Positions 1-10,152 of a DNA stretch of 64,000 bases are shown here, in pieces; position 1 is the stretch's first letter, and each line of letters begins with the position of its first letter. Under the pieces are notes generated by a model. The model ran no database searches and was not told the DNA's origin. It saw only the letters and a list, made by a program, of their open reading frames with translations. Source of the DNA: Synchiropus splendidus (taxonomy: Eukaryota; Chordata; Actinopteri; Syngnathiformes; Callionymidae); assembly GCF_027744825.2 (NCBI RefSeq), contig NC_071349.1:124001-188000 (forward strand), given 5' to 3'. A program made the translations under genes and the position numbers.

Positions 1-376
1 AAAGTTATGAACACTTTTATGTTTGGCGTTCCGAAACCCACCTTATCTCAGGCTGAAAAGCGTTTTTGTGCATTGTGCCATAACTTTTCAGGGAAGCTTC
101 AGAACATGAAATTTTAACCTCCCACTATAGCAGAAAGGGTCTTTCTAGTAGTTGCACATCAAATCTAAACTGTCTGAAGTGTTTTTCCAAAGTTATTAAC
201 ACTTTTATGTTTGGCGTTCCGAAACCCACCTTATCTCAGGCTGAAAAGCGTTTTTACGCATTGTGCCATAACTTTTCAGGGAAGCTTCAGAACATGAAAT
301 TTTAACCTCCCACTATAGCAGAAAGGGTCTTTCTAGTAGGTGCACATCAAATCTAAGCTGTCTGAAGTGTTTTTCC

Positions 377-463
377 AAAGTTATCAACACTTTTATGTTT
401 GGCGTTCCGAAACCCACCTTATCTCAGGCTGAAAAGCGTTTTTGTGCATTGTGCCATAACTTT
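377..463. other. Dyad 3: AAAGTTAT / ATAACTTT wide inverted pair (one example)
   Basis: Monomer positions 1-8 (AAAGTTAT) and 80-87 (ATAACTTT) are perfect 8-bp reverse complements 71 bases apart. The matching continues imperfectly: one strand reads AAAGTTATCAACAC and the other, reversed, AAAGTTATGGCAC. This suggests that the unit carries two diverged inverted copies of a short motif. An AAAGTTAT-like motif also occurs, from memory, in some plant centromere satellites. That similarity is unverified and may be chance. Confidence 0.55.
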
Positions 464-467
464 TCAG
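429..467. other. Dyad 1: CTGAAAAG / CTTTTCAG inverted repeat (one example)
   Basis: Monomer positions 53-60 and 84-91 are perfect 8-bp reverse complements separated by 23 bases, shown here in the monomer at 377. Both arms are kept in nearly all copies. Rare arm breaks include CTGACAAG near 3627, CTAAAAAG near 4191 and AAGGCG at 54583 and 62103. Short dyads that could form cruciforms are reported in centromeric satellites that lack CENP-B boxes. Any such role here is inference. Confidence 0.7.
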
Positions 468-468
468 G

Positions 469-476
469 GAAGCTTC
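469..476. other. Palindrome GAAGCTTC containing the HindIII site (one example)
   Basis: Positions 93-100 of the monomer form an 8-bp perfect palindrome with AAGCTT at its centre, so HindIII would cut nearly every unit and give a 188-bp ladder. GGAAAG variants keep the site but lose the outer pair. The site is lost in the GAAGCATC monomers (T to A at 25290, 28674, 34126, 37510, 39392, 41273, 41649, 54810 and 62330) and in an AAGCCTC monomer at about 3858. Confidence 0.8.
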
Positions 477-552
477 AGAACATGAAATTTTAACCTCCCA
501 CTATAGCAGAAAGGGTCTTTCTAGTAGTTGCACATCAAATCTAAACTGTCTG

Positions 553-580
553 AAGTGTTTTTCCAAAGTTATTAACACTT
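553..580. other. Dyad 2: AAGTGTT / AACACTT across the monomer junction (one example)
   Basis: Positions 177-183 of one monomer (AAGTGTT) and 10-16 of the next (AACACTT) are perfect 7-bp reverse complements with a 14-base spacer spanning the junction. The spacer holds the variable CC/CG/CA and C/T/G sites, so most lineage-defining substitutions near the junction leave the arms intact. The ATAAACAC variant at about 38363 extends pairing by one base. ATG variants such as those near 929 and 14841 break the left arm. Confidence 0.65.
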
Positions 581-752
581 TTATGTTTGGCGTTCCGAAA
601 CCCACCTTATCTCAGGCTGAAAAGCGTTTTTGTGCATTGTGCCATAACTTTTCAGGGAAGCTTCAGAACATGAAATTTTAACCTCCCACTATAGCAGAAA
701 GGGTCTTTCTAGTAGTTGCACATCAAATCTAAACTGTCTGAAGTGTTTTTCC

Positions 753-1692
753 AAAGTTATGAACACTTTTATGTTTGGCGTTCCGAAACCCACCTTATCT
801 CAGGCTGAAAAGCGTTTTTGTGCATTGTGCCATAACTTTTCAGGGAAGCTTCAGAACATGAAATTTTAACCTCCCACTATAGCAGAAAGGGTCTTTCTAG
901 TAGTTGCACATCAAATCTAAACTGTCTGATGTGTTTTTCCAAAGTTATCAACACTTTTATGTTTGGCGTTCCGAAACCCACCTTATCTCAGGCTGAAAAG
1001 CGTTTTTACGCATTGTGCCATAACTTTTCAGGGAAGCTTCAGAACATGAAATTTTAACCTCCCACTATAGCAGAAAGGGTCTTTCTAGTAGGTGCACATC
1101 AAATCTAAGCTGTCTGAAGTGTTTTTCCAAAGTTATCAACACTTTTATGTTTGGCGTTCCGAAACCCACCTTATCTCAGGCTGAAAAGCGTTTTTGTGCA
1201 TTGTGCCATAACTTTTCAGGGAAGCTTGAGAACATGAAATTTTAACCTCCCACTATAGCAGAAAGGGTCTTTCTAGTAGTTGCACATCAAATCTAAACTG
1301 TCTGAAGTGTTTTTCCAAAGTTATTAACACTTTTATGTTTGGCGTTCCGAAACCCACCTTATCTCAGGCTGAAAAGCGTTTTTACGCATTGTGCCATAAC
1401 TTTTCAGGGAAGCTTCAGAACATGAAATTTTAACCTCCCACTATAGCAGAAAGGGTCTTTCTAGTAGGTGCACATCAAATCTAAGCTGTCTGAAGTGTTT
1501 TTCGAGAGTTATCAACACTTTTATGTTTGGCGTTCCGAAACCCACCTTATCTCAGGCTGAAAAGCGTTTTTGTGCATTGTGCCATAACTTTTCAGGGAAG
1601 CTTCAGAACATGAAATTTTAACCTCCCACTATAGCAGAAAGGGTCTTTCTAGTAGTTGCACATCAAATCTAAGCTGTCTGAAGTGTTTTTCA
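753..1692. repeat. Five-monomer block shared with 14665 and 16921
   Basis: The ordered markers are a GAAC monomer ending in GATG, an ACG/GGTGC monomer, a monomer with AAGCTTGAG (G at 1228), a TAAC/ACG monomer, and a GTG monomer leading to a CA junction. The same order is found at 14665-15604 and 16921-17860. The AAGCTTGAG base recurs at 15140 and 17396, exactly 74 and 86 monomers away. The copy here has private changes, CGAGAG at about 1503 and AAAGCTAT at about 1694. The block is part of an older HOR unit that also contributed to the 12-mer region. Confidence 0.75.
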
Positions 1693-2256
1693 AAAGCTAT
1701 CAACACTTTTATGTTTGGCGTTCCGAAACCCACCTTATCTCAGGCTGAAAAGCGTTTTTACGCATTGTGCCATAACTTTTCAGGGAAGCTTCAGAACATG
1801 AAATTTTAACCTCCCACTATAGCAGAAAGGGTCTTTCTAGTAGTTGCACATCAAATCTAAGCTGTCTGAAGTGTTTTTCGAAAGTTATCAACACTTTTAT
1901 GTTTGGCGTTCCGAAACCCACCTTATCTCAGGCTGAAAAGCGTTTTTGTGCATTGTGCCATAACTTTTCAGGGAAGCTTCAGAACATGAAATTTTAACCT
2001 CCCACTATAGCAGAAAGGGTCTTTCTAGTAGTTGCACATCAAATCTAAGCTGTCTGAAGTGTTTTTCAAAAGTTATCAACACTTTTATGTTTGGCGTTCC
2101 GAAACCCACCTTATCTCAGGCTGAAAAGCGTTTTTGTGCATTGTGCCATTACTTTTCAGGAAAGCTTCAGAACATGAAATTTTAACCTCCCACTACAGCA
2201 GAAAGGGTCTTTCTAGTAGTTGCACATCAAATCTAAACTGTCTGAAGTGTTTTTCC

Positions 2257-5200
2257 AAAGTTATCAACACTTTTATGTTTGGCGTTCCGAAACCCACCTT
2301 ATCTCAGGCTGAAAAGCGTTTTTACGCATTGTGCCATAACTTTTCAGGGAAGCTTCAGAACATGAAATTTTAACCTCCCACTATAGCAGAAAGGGTCTTT
2401 CTAGTAGGTGCACATCAAATCTAAGCTCTCTGAAGTGTTTTTCGAAAGTTATCAACACTTTTATGTTTGGCGTTCCGAAACCCACCTTATCTCAGGCTGA
2501 AAAGCGTTTTTGTGCATTGTGCCATAACTTTTCAGGGAAGCTTCAGAACATGAAATTTTAACCTCCCACTATAGCAGAAAGGGTCTTTCTAGTAGTTGCA
2601 CATCAAATCTAAACTGTCTGAAGTGTTTTTCCAAAGTTATTAACACTTTTATGTTTGGCGTTCCGAAACCCACCTTATCTCAGGCTGAAAAGCGTTTTTG
2701 TGCATTGTGCCATAACTTTTCAGGGAAGCTTCAGAACATGAAATTTTAACCTCCCACTATAGCAGAAAGGGTCTTTCTAGTAGTTGCACATCAAATCTAA
2801 ACTGTCTGAAGTGTTTTTCCAAAGTTATCAACACTTTTATGTTTGGCGTTCCGAAACCCACCTTATCTCAGGCTGAAAAGCGTTTTTACGCATTGTGCCA
2901 TAACTTTTCAGGGAAGCTTCAGAACATGAAATTTTAACCTCCCACTATAGCAGAAAGGGTCTTTCTAGTAGGTGCACATCAAATCTAAGCTCTCTGAAGT
3001 GTTTTTCGAAAGTTATCAACACTTTTATGTTTGGCGTTCCGAAACCCACCTTATCTCAGGCTGAAAAGCGTTTTTGTGCATTGTGCCATAACTTTTCAGG
3101 AAAGCTTCAGAACATGAAATTTTAACCTCCCACTATAGCAGAAAGGGTCTTTCTAGTAGTTGCACATCAAATCTAAGCTCTCTGAAGTGTTTTTCGAAAG
3201 TTATCAACACTTTTATGTTTGGCGTTCCGAAACCCACCTTATCTCAGGCTGAAAAGCGTTTTTGTGCATTGTGCCATAACTTTTCAGGGAAGCTTCAGAA
3301 CATGAAATTTTAACCTCCCACTATAGCAGAAAGGGTCTTTCTAGTAGTTGCACATCAAATCTAAACTGTCTGAAGTGTTTTTCCAAAGTTATCAACACTT
3401 TTATGTTTGGCGTTCCGAAACCCACCTTATCTCAGGCTGAAAAGCGTTTTTGTGCATTGTGCCATAACTTTTCAGGGAAGCTTCAGAACATGAAATTTTA
3501 ACCTCCCACTATAGCAGAAAGGGTCTTTCTAGTAGTTGCACATCAAATCTAAGCTGTCTGAAGTGTTTTTCAAAAGTTATCAACACTTTTATGTTTGGCG
3601 TTCCGAAACCCACCTTATCTCAGGCTGACAAGCGTTTTTGTGCATTGTGCCATAACTTTTCAGGAAAGCTTCAGAACATGAAATTTTAACCTCCCACTAT
3701 AGCAGAAAGGGTCTTTCTAGTAGGTGCACATCAAATCTAAACTGTCTGAAGTGTTTTTCCAAAGTTATCAACACTTTTATGTTTGGCGTTCCGAAACCCA
3801 CCTTATCTCAGGCTGAAAAGCGTTTTTGTGCATTGTGCCATAACTTTTCAGGAAAGCCTCAGAACATGAAATTTTAACCTCCCACTATAGCAGAAAGGGT
3901 CTTTCTAGTAGTTGCACATCAAATCTAAGCTGTCTGAAGTGTTTTTCAAAAGTTATCAACACTTTTATGTTTGGCGTTGCGAAACCCACCTTATCACAGG
4001 CTGAAAAGCGTTTTTGTGCATTGTGCCATAACTTTTCAGGAAAGCTTCAGAACATGAAATTTTAACCTCCCACTATAGCAGAAAGGGTCTTTCTAGTAGT
4101 TGCACATCAAATCTAAACTGTCTGAAGTGTTTTTCCAAAGTTATCAACACTTTTATGTTTGGCGTTTTGAAACCCACCTTATCTCAGGCTAAAAAGCGTT
4201 TTTACGCATTGTGCCATAACTTTTCAGGGAAGCTTCAGAACATGAAATTTTAACCTCCCACTATAGCAGAAAGGGTCTTTCTAGTAGGTGCACATCAAAT
4301 CTAAGCTCTCTGAAGTGTTTTTCGAAAGTTATCAACACTTTTATGTTTGGCGTTCCGAAACCCACCTTATCTCAGGCTGAAAAGCGTTTTTGTGCATTGT
4401 GCCATAACTTTTCAGGAAAGCTTCAGAACATGAAATTTTAACCTCCCACTATAGCAGAAAGGGTCTTTCTAGTAGTTGCACATCAAATCTAAACTGTCTG
4501 AAGTGTTTTTCCAAAGTTATCAACACTTTTATGTTTGGCGTTCCGAAACCCACCTTATCTCAGGCTGAAAAGCGTTTTTGTGCATTGTGCCATAACTTTT
4601 CAGGAAAGCTTCAGAACATGAAATTTTAACCTCCCACTATAGCAGAAAGGGTCTTTCTAGTAGTTGCACATCAAATCTAAACTGTCTGAAGTGTTTTTCC
4701 AAAGTTATCAACACTTTTATGTTTGGCGTTCCGAAACCCACCTTATCTCAGGCTGAAAAGCGTTTTTGTGCATTGTGCCATAACTTTTCAGGAAAGCTTC
4801 AGAACATGAAATTTTAACCTCCCACTATAGCAGAAAGGGTCTTTCTAGTAGTTGCACATCAAATCTAAACTGTCTGAAGTGTTTTTCCAAAGTTATTAAC
4901 ACTTTTATGTTTGGCGTTCCGAAACCCACCTTATCTCAGGCTGAAAAGCGTTTTTGTGCATTGTGCCATAACTTTTCAGAGAAGCTTCAGAACATGAAAT
5001 TTTAACCTCCCACTATAGCAGAAAGGGTCTTTCTAGTAGTTGCACATCAAATCTAAACTGTCTGAAATGTTTTTCGAAAGTTATCAACACTTTTATGTTT
5101 GGCGTTCCGAAACCCACCTTATCTCAGGCTGAAAAGCGTTTTTACGCATTGTGCCATAACTTTTCAGGGAAGCTTCAGAACATGAAATTTTAACCTCCCA

Positions 5201-8200
5201 CTATAGCAGAAAGGGTCTTTCTAGTAGGTGCACATCAAATCTAAGCTGTCTGAAGTGTTTTTCGAAAGTTATCAACACTTTTATGTTTGGCGTTCCGAAA
5301 CCCACCTTATCTCAGGCTGAAAAGCGTTTTTGTGCATTGTGCCATAACTTTTCAGGGAAGCTTCAGAACATGAAATTTTAACCTCCCACTATAGCAGAAA
5401 GGGTCTTTCTAGTAGTTGCACATCAAATCTAAACTGTCTGAAGTGTTTTTCCAAAGTTATTAACACTTTTATGTTTGGCGTTCCGAAACCCACCTTATCT
5501 CAGGCTGAAAAGCGTTTTTGTGCATTGTGCCATAACTTTTCAGGGAAGCTTCAGAACATGAAATTTTAACCTCCCACTATAGCAGAAAGGGTCTTTCTAG
5601 TAGTTGCACATCAAATCTAAGCTCTCTGAAGTGTTTTTCGAAAGTTATCAACACTTTTATGTTTGGCGTTCCGAAACCCACCTTATCTCAGGCTGAAAAG
5701 CGTTTTTGTGCATTGTGCCATAACTTTTCAGGGAAGCTTCAGAACATGAAATTTTAACCTCCCACTATAGCAGAAAGGGTCTTTCTAGTAGTTGCACATC
5801 AAATCTAAACTGTCTGAAGTGTTTTTCCAAAGTTATCAACACTTTTATGTTTGGCGTTCCGAAACCCACCTTATCTCAGGCTGAAAACCGTTTTTGTGCA
5901 TTGTGCCATAACTTTTCAGGAAAGCTTCAGAACATGAAATTTTAACCTCCCACTAAAGTAGAAAGGGTCTTTCTAGTAGTTGCACATCAAATCTAAACTG
6001 TCTGAAGTGTTTTTCCAAAGTTATCAACACTTTTATGTTTGGCGTTCCGAAACCCACCTTATCTCAGGCTGAAAAGCGTTTTTGTGCATTGTGCCATAAC
6101 TTTTCAGGAAAGCTTCAGAACATGAAATTTTAACCTCCCACTAAAGCAGAAAGGGTCTTTCTAGTAGGTGCACATCAAATCTAAGCTGTCTGAAGTGTTT
6201 TTCGAAAGTTATCAACACTTTTATGTTTGGCGTTCCGAAACCCACCTTATCTCAGGCTGAAAAGCGTTTTTGTGCATTGTGCCATAACTTTTCAGGGAAG
6301 CTTCAGAACATGAAATTTTAACCTCCCACTATAGCAGAAAGGGTCTTTCTAGTAGTTGCACATCAAATCTAAACTGTCTGAAGTGTTTTTCCAAAGTTAT
6401 CAACACTTTTATGTTTGGCGTTCCGAAACCCACCTTATCTCAGGCTGAAAAGCGTTTTTACGCATTGTGCCATAACTTTTCAGGGAAGCTTCAGAACATG
6501 AAATTTTAACCTCCCACTATAGCAGAAAGGGTCTTTCTAGTAGGTGCACATCAAATCTAAGCTCTCTGAAGTGTTTTTCGAAAGTTATCAACACTTTTAT
6601 GTTTGGCGTTCCGAAACCCACCTTATCTCAGGCTGAAAAGCGTTTTTGTGCATTGTGCCATAACTTTTCAGGAAAGCTTCAGAACATGAAATTTTAACCT
6701 CCCACTATAGCAGAAAGGGTCTTTCTAGTAGTTGCACATTAAATCTAAACTGTCTGAAGTGTTTTTCCAAAGTTATTAACACTTTTATGTTTGGCGTTCC
6801 GAAACCCACCTTATCTCAGGCTGAAAAGCGTTTTTGTGCATTGTGCCATAACTTTTCAGGGAAGCTTCAGAACATGAAATTTTAACCTCCCACTATAGCA
6901 GAAAGGGTCTTTCTAGTAGTTGCACATCAAATCTAAACTGTCTGAAGTGTTTTTCCAAAGTTATCAACACTTTTATGTTTGGCGTTCCGAAACCCACCTT
7001 ATCTCAGGCTGAAAAGCGTTTTTACGCATTGTGCCATAACTTTTCAGGGAAGCTTCAGAACATGAAATTTTAACCTCCCACTATAGCAGAAAGGGTCTTT
7101 CTAGTAGGTGCACATCAAATCTAAGCTCTCTGAAGTGTTTTTCGAAAGTTATCAACACTTTTATGTTTGGCGTTCCGAAACCCACCTTATCTCAGGCTGA
7201 AAAGCGTTTTTGTGCATTGTGCCATAACTTTTCAGGAAAGCTTCAGAACATGAAATTTTAACCTCCCACTATAGCAGAAAGGGTCTTTCTAGTAGTTGCA
7301 CATCAAATCTAAACTGTCTGAAGTGTTTTTCCAAAGTTCTTAACACTTTTATGTTTGGCGTTCCGAAACCCACCTTATCTCAGGCTGAAAACCGTTTTTG
7401 TGCATTGTGCCATAACTTTTCAGGGAAGCTTCAGAACATGAAATTTTAACCTCCCACTATAGCAGAAAGGGTCTTTCTAGTAGTTGCACATCAAATCTAA
7501 ACTGTCTGAAGTGTTTTTCCAAAGTTATCAACACTTTTATGTTTGGCGTTCCGAAACCCACCTTATCTCAGGCTGAAAAGCGTTTTTACGCATTGTGCCA
7601 TAACTTTTCAGGGAAGCTTCAGAACATGAAATTTTAACCTCCCACTATAGCAGAAAGGGTCTTTCTAGTAGGTGCACATCAAATCTAAGCTGTCTGAAGT
7701 GTTTTTCGAAAGTTATCAACACTTTTATGTTTGGCGTTCCGAAACCCACCTTATCTCAGGCTGAAAAGCGTTTTTGTGCATTGTGCCATAACTTTTCAGG
7801 AAAGCTTCAGAACATGAAATTTTAACCTCCCACTATAGCAGAAAGGGTCTTTCTAGTAGTTGCACATCAAATCTAAACTGTCTGAAGTGTTTTTCCAAAG
7901 TTATTAACACTTTTATGTTTGGCGTTCCGAAACCCACCTTATCTCAGGCTGAAAAGCGTTTTTGTGCATTGTGCCATAACTTTTCAGGGAAGCTTCAGAA
8001 CATGAAATTTTAACCTCCCACTATAGCAGAAAGGGTCTTTCTAGTAGTTGCACATCAAATCTAAACTGTCTGAAGTGTTTTTCCAAAGTTATCAACACTT
8101 TTATGTTTGGCGTTCCGAAACCCACCTTATCTCAGGCTGAAAAGCGTTTTTACGCATTGTGCCATAACTTTTCAGGGAAGCTTCAGAACATGAAATTTTA

Positions 8201-9212
8201 ACCTCCCACTATAGCAGAAAGGGTCTTTCTAGTAGGTGCACATCAAATCTAAGCTGTCTGAAGTGTTTTTCCAAAGTTATCAACACTTTTATGTTTGGCG
8301 TTCCGAAACCCACCTTATCTCAGGCTGAAAAGCGTTTTTACGCATTGTGCCATAACTTTTCAGGGAAGCTTCAGAACATGAAATTTTAACCTCCCACTAT
8401 AGCAGAAAGGGTCTTTCTAGTAGGTGCACATCAAATCTAAGCTCTCTGAAGTGTTTTTCGAAAGTTATCAACACTTTTATGTTTGGCGTTCCGAAACCCA
8501 CCTTATCTCAGGCTGAAAAGCGTTTTTGTGCATTGTGCCATAACTTTTCAGGAAAGCTTCAGAACATGAAATTTTAACCTCCCACTATAGCAGAAAGGGT
8601 CTTTCTAGTAGTTGCACATCAAATCTAAACTGTCTGAAGTGTTTTTCCAAAGTTATTAACACTTTTATGTTTGGCGTTCCGAAACCCACCTTATCTCAGG
8701 CTGAAAAGCGTTTTTACGCATTGTGCCATAACTTTTCAGGGAAGCTTCAGAACATGAAATTTTAACCTCCCACTATAGCAGAAAGGGTCTTTCTAGTAGG
8801 TGCACATCAAATCTAAGCTGTCTGAAGTGTTTTTCGAAAGTTATCAACACTTTTATGTTTGGCGTTCCGAAACCCACCTTATCTCAGGCTGAAAAGCGTT
8901 TTTGTGCATTGTGCCATAACTTTTCAGGGAAGCTTCAGAACATGAAATTTTAACCTCCCACTATAGCAGAAAGGGTCTTTCTAGTAGTTGCACATCAAAT
9001 CTAAGCTCTCTGAAGTGTTTTTCGAAAGTTATCAACACTTTTATGTTTGGCGTTCCGAAACCCACCTTATCTCAGGCTGAAAAGCGTTTTTGTGCATTGT
9101 GCCATAACTTTTCAGGGAAGCTTCAGAACATGAAATTTTAACCTCCCACTATAGCAGAAAGGGTCTTTCTAGTAGTTGCACATCAAATCTAAACTGTCTG
9201 AAGTGTTTTTCC
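2257..9212. repeat. Regional CTCTCTG / GGAAAG satellite subfamily
   Basis: Nine monomers in this stretch carry AAGCTCTCTG in place of AAGCTGTCTG (variant C at 2428, 2992, 3180, 4308, 5624, 6564, 7128, 8444 and 9008). I find none elsewhere in the window. GGAAAG in place of GGGAAG is also concentrated here and sporadic after 9.7 kb. Spacings between the nine are 3, 1, 6, 7, 5, 3, 7 and 3 monomers. Other local markers include CTAAAG at 5954 and 6142, and AAAACCG at 5888 and 7392, eight monomers apart. This looks like one homogenisation domain with a boundary near 9.2-10 kb. Confidence 0.8.
6393..8084. repeat. 3-mer (564 bp) higher-order repeat, three units
   Basis: Units start at 6393, 6957 and 7521. 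Each holds a CAAC/ACG/GGTGC monomer with a CG junction, then a CAAC/GTG/GGAAAG monomer, then a TAAC/GTG monomer. The first two units carry CTCTCTG and the third has the ordinary GCTGTCTG. Unit two's last monomer is marked by TTCTTAAC at about 7339 and AAAACCG at 7392. A related pattern is seen at 2257-3008. This is the smallest clear HOR period in the window. Confidence 0.75.
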
Positions 9213-10152
9213 AAAGTTATCAACACTTTTATGTTTGGCGTTCCGAAACCCACCTTATCTCAGGCTGAAAAGCGTTTTTGTGCATTGTGCCATAACTTTT
9301 CAGGGAAGCTTCAGAACATGAAATTTTAACCTCCCACTATAGCAGAAAGGGTCTTTCTAGTAGTTGCACATCAAATCTAAGCTGTCTGAAGTGTTTTTCA
9401 AAAGTTATCAACACTTTTATGTTTGGCGTTCCGAAACCCACCTTATCTCAGGCTGAAAAGCGTTTTTGTGCATTGTGCCATAACTTTTCAGGAAAGCTTC
9501 AGAACATGAAATTTTAACCTCCCACTATAGCAGAAAGGGTCTTTCTAGTAGTTGCACATCAAATCTAAACTGTCTGAAGTGTTTTTCCAAAGTTATCAAC
9601 ACTTTTATGTTTGGCGTTCCGAAACCCACCTTATCTCAGGCTGAAAAGCGTTTTTGTGCATTGTGCCATAACTTTTCAGGAAAGCTTCAGAACATGAAAT
9701 TTTAACCTCCCACTATAGCAGAAAGGGTCTTTCTAGTAGTTGCACATCAAATCTAAACTGTCTGAAGTGTTTTTCCAAAGTTATCAACACTTTTATGTTT
9801 GGCGTTCCGAAACCCACCTTATCTCAGGCTGAAAAGCGTTTTTACGCATTGTGCCATAACTTTTCAGGGAAGCTTCAGAACATGAAATTTTAACCTCCCA
9901 CTATAGCAGAAAGGGTCTTTCTAGTAGTTGCACATCAAATCTAAACTGTCTGAAGTGTTTTTCCAAAGTTATCAACACTTTTATGTTTGGCGTTCCGAAA
10001 CCCACCTTATCTCAGGCTGAAAAGCGTTTTTGTGCATTGTGCCATAACTTTTCAGGGAAGCTTCAGAACATGAAATTTTAACCTCCCACTATAGCAGAAA
10101 GGGTCTTTCTAGTAGGTGCACATCAAATCTAAACTGTCTGAAGTGTTTTTCC
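9213..10152. repeat. Transitional monomers between subfamily domains
   Basis: Five monomers connect the CTCTCTG domain to the 13-mer domain. Two keep GGAAAG (near 9490 and 9680), linking them leftward. The monomer at 9777 has ACG but GTTGC/AAACTG, a mixed haplotype. The monomer at 9965 ends in GGTGC with AAACTG, the combination that also precedes the second 13-mer unit. No non-satellite DNA is seen at the transition. Confidence 0.6.

Larger units (their letters stand above)
377..564. repeat. Representative 188-bp monomer with internal landmarks
   Basis: This monomer matches the common form and serves as a coordinate key (monomer positions 1-188, starting at AAAGTTAT). Variable sites are: position 9 (C, T or G after TTAT); 68-70 (GTG, or ACG at 68-70 in the second lineage); 92-93 (GGGAAG or GGAAAG, rarely ATGGAAG); 152 (T or G in GTTGC/GGTGC); 168 (A or G before CTG); 178 (AAG or ATG); and 187-188 (CC, CG or CA at the junction). 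Landmarks are a HindIII site AAGCTT at 94-99 and a TAA at 115-117. A/T tracts of 3-5 bases recur along the unit. Consensus GC is 73/188. CpGs lie in GGCGTT, CCGAAA and AGCGTT, and an extra one is present in ACG monomers. Confidence 0.95.

Noticed and set aside
377..390. TTATCAACA resembling a bacterial DnaA box
   Set aside because: It is present in every CAAC monomer as part of a eukaryotic-type satellite. There is no replication gene or other bacterial feature, so the likeness is coincidental.
400..415. CENP-B box candidate around GGCGTTCCGAAACCC
   Set aside because: On the reverse strand it begins TTTCGGAACG, which matches the TTCG start of the core pattern but lacks the required A and CGGG. 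The forward strand does not match either.
403..415. RNA polymerase III B-box-like GTTCCGAAACC, hinting at a tRNA-derived SINE
   Set aside because: It needs an extra base compared with the B-box consensus, and no A box lies at a suitable distance upstream. There is no poly-A tail or target-site duplication.
2134..2373. 79-codon frames at 2134 and 60794, and 63-codon frames at 47870 and 51254
   Set aside because: These use TTG as start. The 79-codon frames are opened by single substitutions removing a TAA in CCATAAC (CCATTAC, CCATATC), and the 63-codon frames by TAA changed to TGA, which makes a TTG. They are chance openings in satellite.
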